Shown: positions 59,215 to 64,000 of the stretch, piece by piece
How positions within the stretch are numbered: position 1 is the first letter of the stretch
Layout of the letters: the number at the start of each line of letters is the position of its first letter
Source of the DNA: Acetobacter nitrogenifigens DSM 23921 = NBRC 105050
GTDB taxonomy: Bacteria > Pseudomonadota > Alphaproteobacteria > Acetobacterales > Acetobacteraceae
DNA: 64,000 nt
Assembly (NCBI RefSeq): GCF_000429165.1
Contig: NZ_AUBI01000013.1
Span: 46,888-110,887, forward strand
Reading direction: 5' to 3'
Notes under the pieces: model-generated
What the model saw: only the letters and a program-made list of their open reading frames with translations
The model's database searches: none
What the model was told of the DNA's origin: nothing
Program-made: the position numbers and the translations under genes

Positions 59215-59617
59215 TTCAATATCCTCCCTCCCCTGTTGTCGGTCCGGCTGGGAGACCGACATATGGAGTGTAGCGCATGATAGACGACGAGGTTGGCGGT
59301 GAAATTCTTTGATATTCACACGTCTCACAAACATGCCGCTTTTTTTCGGGGAGCGGTCTGTCCGCTTCGAAGCAAAAAATTGAGAACGGACGTCTTCGTC
59401 AATGTCGGTGCGGGCAGTCGGGAGAGTAAATGAACGTGCCTCTGTTCCTGCTCTACTTGCGAACGAATTCGGGTTAGTGCCATAGTGAACTGCCGCTTCG
59501 GGTCCATAACTGAAACAATCGTCGTTTTGGACAATCAGAAACCCAAACAGGTCGTTGTCCTTTCCCCACGACAAAACCCTCTTGAGGCTCTTGTCGGAAC
59601 GCATTGAGCATGATCTC
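59215..59617. other. Non-coding stretch upstream of cynS
   Basis: About 400 bases between cynS and the transposase fragment. ORFs here lack family features. The promoter of cynS should lie in the first 100 bases. The CGACAA/TTGTCG pair at 59569-59596 flanks the start of the transposase-like sequence and might be a remnant terminal repeat, but this is weak. Confidence 0.4.
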
Positions 59618-59850
59618 GATAAGCTGCGTTCGCTGGCATGGGAAAATGGACGGTTGAAATCATCAGGCGATCAGACACAATGAAGGGCTTTGAAATCCTG
59701 CCTCGCCGTTGGGCCGTCGAACGAACATCCGCACGCCCTGGTCGCTGCAGGCGACTGGCTAAAGGCTGGGAAAAAATCCGTCGCTTCGTCAACCGCAGGG
59801 GCTTTGATCGTCTCAACCTGCATGCTCACACGACGGGCCGTGAGGCATTC
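59618..59850 (+). pseudogene. IS5-family transposase fragment, frameshifted
   Basis: Translation from 59638 gives GKWTVEIIRRSDTMKGFEI then LPRRWAVERTSARPGRCRRL, the C-terminal DDE-region pattern of IS5-family transposases (LPRRW-VVERT-x-AW-LGRCRRLAKDWE). After AKGWEK the frame is lost at a run of six A (59771-59776); removing one A restores SVASSTAGALIVSTCMLTRRAV, which matches the expected C-terminal tail. A second shift near 59637 is suggested by DKLRSLA in another frame just upstream. The invariant FAWLGR is degraded to SARPGR. The N-terminal two thirds are absent. Dead relic. Confidence 0.85.
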
Positions 59851-59912
59851 TCAGTGTTGAAAAACTTTCGAATCAGGCACCAAGAGGCGACGTAATCGAA
59901 AGGAAGAGTAAT

Positions 59913-60434
59913 ATGCGGGGTCGGTTGCGAGCAGATTATAAACTGGTGAATGCGGTTGGTCCTGATGAAGAGAGGAAGAATAAAAGTGAATTCATGTCAT
60001 TTCTGTCAAAATTTAAAGATATAAAAAGCATCAATTTAACAGATGATTTTTCACAGATGCTCGATATAGAATTTGAACATACATCTACTCGGAGCGAGAT
60101 ATCGCGGCCTGAGTTTTTTACTGAATATAGGGGGCGGATAAAATCTTTGACAACAAATTTTGTCACAGTAAGATACTTTATCCTGCGAAACGATTTAAAT
60201 ATCACCAACAAATTGAGAATATCTTTAGATAGCCGTTACATAAACATAACATGTGAAGACGTTGCGCAATTGTTTGATGCCACGTTGGCGCAAAATCCAA
60301 TGAAACTATTTAATCCGATGGTTACATTTGAGCTTCATTCATTGAATTTTCTAAATGGGATAAAAATGACAATGCAAAGAAGGCACGAAATTCCGTTTAT
60401 ATCCATTATTCACATGTCAGCGAAATCACCATGA
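59913..60434 (+). CDS. Orphan AT-rich gene, unknown function
   Basis: A 173-residue ORF with GGAAGAG about six bases before ATG 59913. I do not recognise the product. It is hydrophilic with no signal peptide, membrane segment or Cys motif; the segment FFTEYRGRIKSLTTNF to YINITCEDVAQLFDATL looks like mixed alpha/beta. Base use is unlike the neighbours: 60001-60060 has 15 G or C in 60 bases, whereas flanking genes are GC-rich. The first 25 residues are GC-richer, so translation may instead begin at ATG 59994 and the rest be imported. It lies 60 bases from the transposase relic, which supports horizontal origin. Confidence 0.6.
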   Translation: MRGRLRADYKLVNAVGPDEERKNKSEFMSFLSKFKDIKSINLTDDFSQMLDIEFEHTSTRSEISRPEFFTEYRGRIKSLTTNFVTVRYFILRNDLNITNKLRISLDSRYINITCEDVAQLFDATLAQNPMKLFNPMVTFELHSLNFLNGIKMTMQRRHEIPFISIIHMSAKSP

Positions 60435-61099
60435 ATTCAATTTCCGTTACTGCCATTCAAAAGCTATTATCGCCTCTTTCGGCGTTTTATACCCGTTATC
60501 CACTCGAACAAATCGGCTCGCCAAAGGAGAATGTCGGTTCATCAATGGGCTGGAGGTCGAGGTGTCGCCAATGCTCAAGGCGATCGAATGGCGAAACCAG
60601 CTTGGGTAGAGAGTTGATCTGGTAACGGGCCTCTTGAGGCCGGGTGCGCGGCGCTGCGTTCGCCTGGGTAGAATATAGTCGTTTGGCCGCCGAGCACTGC
60701 GCCACGCGGGGATAGGCATAGACCAACGTTCGCACTCGTGCGTTGATGTCCGCTCTCTGGAATCGAAGATTGAGCCCGCAAGGTCTGCGAAGAGCCCACT
60801 GCCGTCCGCCTCCTTTCCGGGAGCAGCCTAACAGGCCTCACAGCACCTTGAACAAGCGAGAGATGGGGCGTTCGAAATACCCAATCATGACTTCTTCTAC
60901 TGAAGCATGACCAATGGGTTGTAATTCCAATCAGAGCAAAACAAGATTTTTCTAGAGCCTCCCAATGAATTTTCTGTCTAGTTTCAAAAAATTCATCTAG
61001 TTCTGTGGAGATTCGTACGAATCACGACCAGAAATGCCAACAATAATTCTATAATTGGCGTTTCGCATTCATTGCGAACACTCACAACGAGTCCTGAGC
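60435..61099. other. Unassigned 665-base stretch before the autotransporter
   Basis: The left part (60530-60850) returns to high GC with overlapping minus-strand ORFs of 80-90 residues, none of which I can match to a family; it could be a decayed gene. The right part (60900-61060) is AT-rich and lies 3' of the autotransporter. It contains TTCGCA/TGCGAA arms at 61062-61067 and 61073-61078, a weak terminator candidate. No intact gene is called. Confidence 0.45.
60965..60996. repeat. AT-rich 9-base inverted repeat
   Basis: Arms ATGAATTTT (60965-60973) and AAAATTCAT (60988-60996) flank a 14-base loop, 100 bases downstream of the autotransporter stop (minus strand). Nearby CTAG-containing words repeat. 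It may be a terminator or a relic of an insertion end. Confidence 0.4.
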
Positions 61100-64000
61100 C
61101 TAGAACGTGTAGCTGAGACGTGCGCGGATGCCGTTATCGATGGTTTTGACTCCATACTGGCCCACATAAGAAAGACCCAAATCCATTCGGTCTGTCGCCT
61201 TCAAGCTAAAACCCGCATTGACAATGGCGGCATCAGCGGCAAGCGGAACGCCCGCGATGTCCATATCGCCGTTTCCTGCGGCCGCGAACATCTCGTGCGT
61301 CGTCGACGTCGTCAATCCAAATGCGTGTCGATACCCCATCATGACAACTGGAGAAATTACCGTCGCACCAGTCTTGAATGTAGAGGACGCGCGGAACCCA
61401 AACGTTGAGAAGGTAACGCCTGTGTCGATCTTGCTTCCCTTTAACGCGTCGAGGCCGCCATGTTCGGTGAAACTGTTGGCCATCATGTTGACGTAGGCGA
61501 CGTTTGCGAACGGCTCGAACGCCACATGTCGACCGCGCATCTTGTAACCAACCTCCGCAAATGCCTGCGACGTTCCGCCCAGATAACTGCTCGTCAACTG
61601 ATTTCCCTGATATCCTTGGAAGCTGACGGTTCGCCGGGTGCTCAGCATATTCCAGGTGTAGGACGCGCCGAGGTTCAGATACAGCTTCCCCCAGTGATTA
61701 CCGCCATAAATGCCAAGCGTCGCATTGTTGCTGTGACCGGAAGAGGCTCTGCCACTGCTCGTAGTAAAGGTGGATCTGCCATATCCGACAAGAGCGCCAA
61801 TACGCCCCGTCTCCCCGATGGGAGCGTCAACACCCATCACGAAACCCGCCGTGGTGTGATTCATCGTGGCGGCGTTTCCGTCGCCAAAATTCCGACCAAG
61901 GCTGCCGTAAGCCTCGCCCCAGAATACAGGCCGGTCTGTATAGCATTTGCCGCTATCGGGTTTTCCGTGAGCGGTGGCCGTGCGGATCGTGCTGTCTACA
62001 AAAGTTCCATCGCAGTCAGCTGACGCCAGACGATCCAGAGCAGCTTCACGGATGAAAAAACTGTCTTCAATCATGGCTGTTCGCGCCGACGCGTGAATTT
62101 CGCCAGACAATGCGTCCAGTCCCTTCCGCACATCGGCGCCGTTCAGTTTTTCCATCGCCTGCGCCGCCGGATTGCTTGACGGCAGATAATCCATGCCGCC
62201 TCCGGTTTGCGCCTGATTGCGCGTCCCGGCGGGTTGTGAAAAGCTCACGTCGTTCCTCTGCAGAAGAAGATCAACGTCATTAGCGGAATAATACAGACCT
62301 GGAGACAGGAACGTATAAGCGCTGGTCAGATTCGTGATCAGGGTATCGTACCGACCATTGACGCCATTAGTTGTGGAGACAAGAGTATAGACCTGCCCGT
62401 ATTGCAGGTCTCCGCCACTCGCGAGTGAAAAGTTGACAGTTCCTCCAGAAAGGTTCGCAACGCCAGCGACTTTCAAAAGATCGCTTTCCATCTGCTGATA
62501 CGTTACGCCATTGATCGTCTGGGCGCCTCCGGCCGTCTGCGCCACGCCATCAGAATCCAGAACGGATCCTTTCGACATGCTGAGATCGCCGTTCACCGTC
62601 AAAACGCCAATAGATCCCTGTCCGGCGGGCGCGATTATGCCGCCTGACGCAACCGACGCAGTTCCGACGGTCCCAATGCCCGACAGGGTCGCCCCGGCCT
62701 GCACCGTGACTGCAGACGCTGCCAGAGAACCGTTCACCGCCAGATCGCCCGCATTGATCGATGTCGTTCCGGCGAAGCCAGAATCATCACGATCAATATA
62801 AACCCTGCCGTTGCCCGACTTCGTGAACGAGCCATCGCCCGTCAGATCGTTGGAAAGTTCTCCATCGGAGTTCTGGTCCACGACCAAAGCGGCGGCGTTT
62901 GCGATCGCGCCCGAACCAAAGGAGCTGGTCGTGCCAACCAGCGTTCCCGCCTGAATTGAGGTTCCGCCGGTGTAGGCATTATTTGCGGTCAGGATGGTGG
63001 TTCCGGAACCCTGTTGAACGAGGCTGCCTGTTCCATCGATAATCTGGGACAGCGTCAGCGTGTTGCTGTGGTTCACGTTGAGTGAGCCGTCATTGTGGAT
63101 TGCGGAGCTGCCAGCTATGCCGCCGGTCGTTCCGCCATCCCCAAGCCGCAACGTGCCCGAGGAAATCGTTGTCGCCCCCGTGTAGGCATTGTCCCCCGTC
63201 AGCGTTTCCGTTCCACCAGCAACAGTCAGGCCGCCCGAACCGGACATAACGCCGGAATAGATGTCCGCAGCGTTCGCCAGGGTCAGCGTTCCGGCCAAAA
63301 CGCCATTGGCTGAGCCAGACAGGGAGCCCGCCGTCGCATTGCTGGCGGTCACGTTGAACGACCCGCCATCGGCGGCCAGCACGCCGCCAATCGTGTCGCC
63401 GTCCAGTGTGAGGGAGCCCGCATTGTTCGTCACGCCGCCACTGACTACATTTTGCTGCCCCAGCGTCATCGTGCCGCTGTTCACGGCGCTCGCCAGCGTG
63501 CCGCCCGAAGCTGCAAGCGTGGCGCCCGAAGCGTTTGTCACAGCCCCCGCCGTGCTGTTCGTCAGCGTGACTGTGCCCGCGTTGTTAGTCACGTCGGCCA
63601 GCGCGCCGTCCTCAGCCGTCAGCGCGCCGGTGTTGGTGGTCAGGCCGCCAACCGTTCCGCCATTGACGTCCGTCGTTCCGGCCGTCGCAAGCGCACCGGC
63701 GACAGCGCCAGTCAGGTTGAGGCCGGCGCCAGACGCTACAGTCGTAGCACCCGTATAAGTATTATCGCCTGCAAGGGTTTCTGTTCCCCCGGAAACCACC
63801 ACGCCGCCCGAACCGGACGCGACGCCTGAGTAGGTATTGCCAAACGCGCTGTTAGCGTTCGTCAAGATCAGCGTATTGCCGCCCAGGGAGATTGCCCCGC
63901 TCCCGTCCAGAGACTTTATCGAAGAAGAACCCGACGTAACGCCCGAGATGTCGAACGCGGCATTGTCATGCACGCCGCTGGACTGAGCCAGTGAACCCAC
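61100..64000 (-). CDS. Autotransporter (type Va) with repeat passenger, N-terminus beyond window
   Basis: The visible 966 residues are the C-terminal part of a large surface protein; the frame is open to the right edge, so signal peptide and N-terminal passenger are not seen. Residues 1-480 or so are repeats of the autotransporter-associated beta-strand type (GSGGLTVAGGTETLTGDNAY, TGATTISSGTLRLGDGG), typical of a beta-helix passenger. The last 280 residues (from WGEAYGSLGRNFGDGN) form a 12-strand outer-membrane barrel ending RLSYTF with a terminal aromatic. It would be displayed on the surface as an adhesin or similar; no protease motif is visible. A low-Cys, Gly/Ser/Thr/Asn-rich passenger fits. 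Confidence 0.93.
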   Translation of the reverse strand: MGSLAQSSGVHDNAAFDISGVTSGSSSIKSLDGSGAISLGGNTLILTNANSAFGNTYSGVASGSGGVVVSGGTETLAGDNTYTGATTVASGAGLNLTGAVAGALATAGTTDVNGGTVGGLTTNTGALTAEDGALADVTNNAGTVTLTNSTAGAVTNASGATLAASGGTLASAVNSGTMTLGQQNVVSGGVTNNAGSLTLDGDTIGGVLAADGGSFNVTASNATAGSLSGSANGVLAGTLTLANAADIYSGVMSGSGGLTVAGGTETLTGDNAYTGATTISSGTLRLGDGGTTGGIAGSSAIHNDGSLNVNHSNTLTLSQIIDGTGSLVQQGSGTTILTANNAYTGGTSIQAGTLVGTTSSFGSGAIANAAALVVDQNSDGELSNDLTGDGSFTKSGNGRVYIDRDDSGFAGTTSINAGDLAVNGSLAASAVTVQAGATLSGIGTVGTASVASGGIIAPAGQGSIGVLTVNGDLSMSKGSVLDSDGVAQTAGGAQTINGVTYQQMESDLLKVAGVANLSGGTVNFSLASGGDLQYGQVYTLVSTTNGVNGRYDTLITNLTSAYTFLSPGLYYSANDVDLLLQRNDVSFSQPAGTRNQAQTGGGMDYLPSSNPAAQAMEKLNGADVRKGLDALSGEIHASARTAMIEDSFFIREAALDRLASADCDGTFVDSTIRTATAHGKPDSGKCYTDRPVFWGEAYGSLGRNFGDGNAATMNHTTAGFVMGVDAPIGETGRIGALVGYGRSTFTTSSGRASSGHSNNATLGIYGGNHWGKLYLNLGASYTWNMLSTRRTVSFQGYQGNQLTSSYLGGTSQAFAEVGYKMRGRHVAFEPFANVAYVNMMANSFTEHGGLDALKGSKIDTGVTFSTFGFRASSTFKTGATVISPVVMMGYRHAFGLTTSTTHEMFAAAGNGDMDIAGVPLAADAAIVNAGFSLKATDRMDLGLSYVGQYGVKTIDNGIRARLSYTF
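63175..63253. repeat. Autotransporter passenger DNA repeat, copy 1
   Basis: A 79-base unit encoding a GSGGLTVAGGTETLTGDNAY-type strand pair. It matches the 63748-63826 unit closely, 573 bases away, with conserved ends such as GCCGCCCGAACCGGAC. It reflects internal duplication of the beta-helix passenger. Confidence 0.7.
63748..63826. repeat. Autotransporter passenger DNA repeat, copy 2
   Basis: The second 79-base unit, encoding GSGGVVVSGGTETLAGDNTY. Both copies share the GCCGCCCGAACCGGAC core. A more diverged third copy appears near 62960-63000. Direct repeats of this kind allow size variation by recombination. Confidence 0.7.

Noticed and set aside
60447..60841. Overlapping minus-strand ORFs of 79-90 residues
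   Set aside because: They compete with each other, match no family I know and have no good start; noted only as a possible decayed gene.
62900..64000. CRISPR-like direct repeats
   Set aside because: The repeats are in frame within the autotransporter passenger, unevenly spaced and diverged; no cas genes are present.

Overview
The window looks like a chromosomal stretch of a GC-rich alphaproteobacterium, most likely an acetic acid bacterium or another Acetobacteraceae member. The pointers are the tmk-holB-metG-tatD-MBL run, an lspA gene followed by a DUF3035 (BamF-like) lipoprotein, a GPR1/FUN34/YaaH acetate carrier, and PrkA-YeaH-SpoVR linkage. No rRNA is present, so the taxon is inference. 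About 55 protein genes, one tRNA and one IS remnant can be supported. Gene density is high and many neighbours overlap by 1-8 bases. Long antisense ORFs are common, as expected at this GC content, and were discarded. I see no CRISPR array, prophage or origin.

Layout. 1-4.7 kb (minus): prkA-yeaH-spoVR stress/starvation kinase cluster, with spoVR running off the left edge. 5.3-10.5 kb (minus): tmk-holB-metG-tatD-MBL hydrolase. 10.7-14.6 kb (minus): an envelope operon made of a small 'YPDV-repeat' protein, an MltB-type lytic transglycosylase, an RlpA-type protein and a DacA carboxypeptidase. 14.8-16.7 kb (plus): DedA-like membrane protein and ATP-grasp enzyme. 17-21.5 kb: orphan MlaD protein, UppP phosphatase, amino acid permease, tRNA-Met and a glycosyltransferase. 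21.7-29.6 kb (minus): a compact operon of dihydropyrimidinase, P4-type lipoprotein phosphatase, xanthine dehydrogenase XdhA/XdhB, XdhC and a terminal LysR regulator. 30-34.7 kb: GFA protein, then ileS-lspA-DUF3035. 34.9-44.4 kb (plus): MsrP, MsrQ, exported amidohydrolase, HAD phosphatase, IlvE, class III aminotransferase and a phospholipase C homologue. 44.9-50.9 kb: TonB siderophore receptor (plus), then on the minus strand a lactonase and a comF-grx-DUF1178-DUF2147 run. 51-58.7 kb: methyltransferase, YidB-like protein, Map, GST, NagA, GalE, Cdd, secreted trypsin-like protease and acetate carrier. 58.7-64 kb: an accessory zone with a cyanase, a frameshifted IS5-type transposase fragment, an AT-rich orphan gene, unassigned DNA and the C-terminal part of a large autotransporter that leaves the right edge.

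Functional themes. Envelope building and repair recur: PG hydrolases, UppP, LspA, BamF-like lipoprotein, MlaD and MsrPQ. Nucleoside and nucleobase use is a second theme: P4 phosphatase, Xdh, dihydropyrimidinase, a beta-alanine-type aminotransferase and Cdd. The most unusual single observation is the phospholipase C homologue at 42.25-44.4 kb. It keeps the family fold, Tat signal and two C-terminal domains, but its nucleophile and the expected metal ligands are replaced by Gly or Ser, so it is predicted to be an exported pseudoenzyme. The second is the uncharacterised YPDV-repeat protein heading the peptidoglycan operon.
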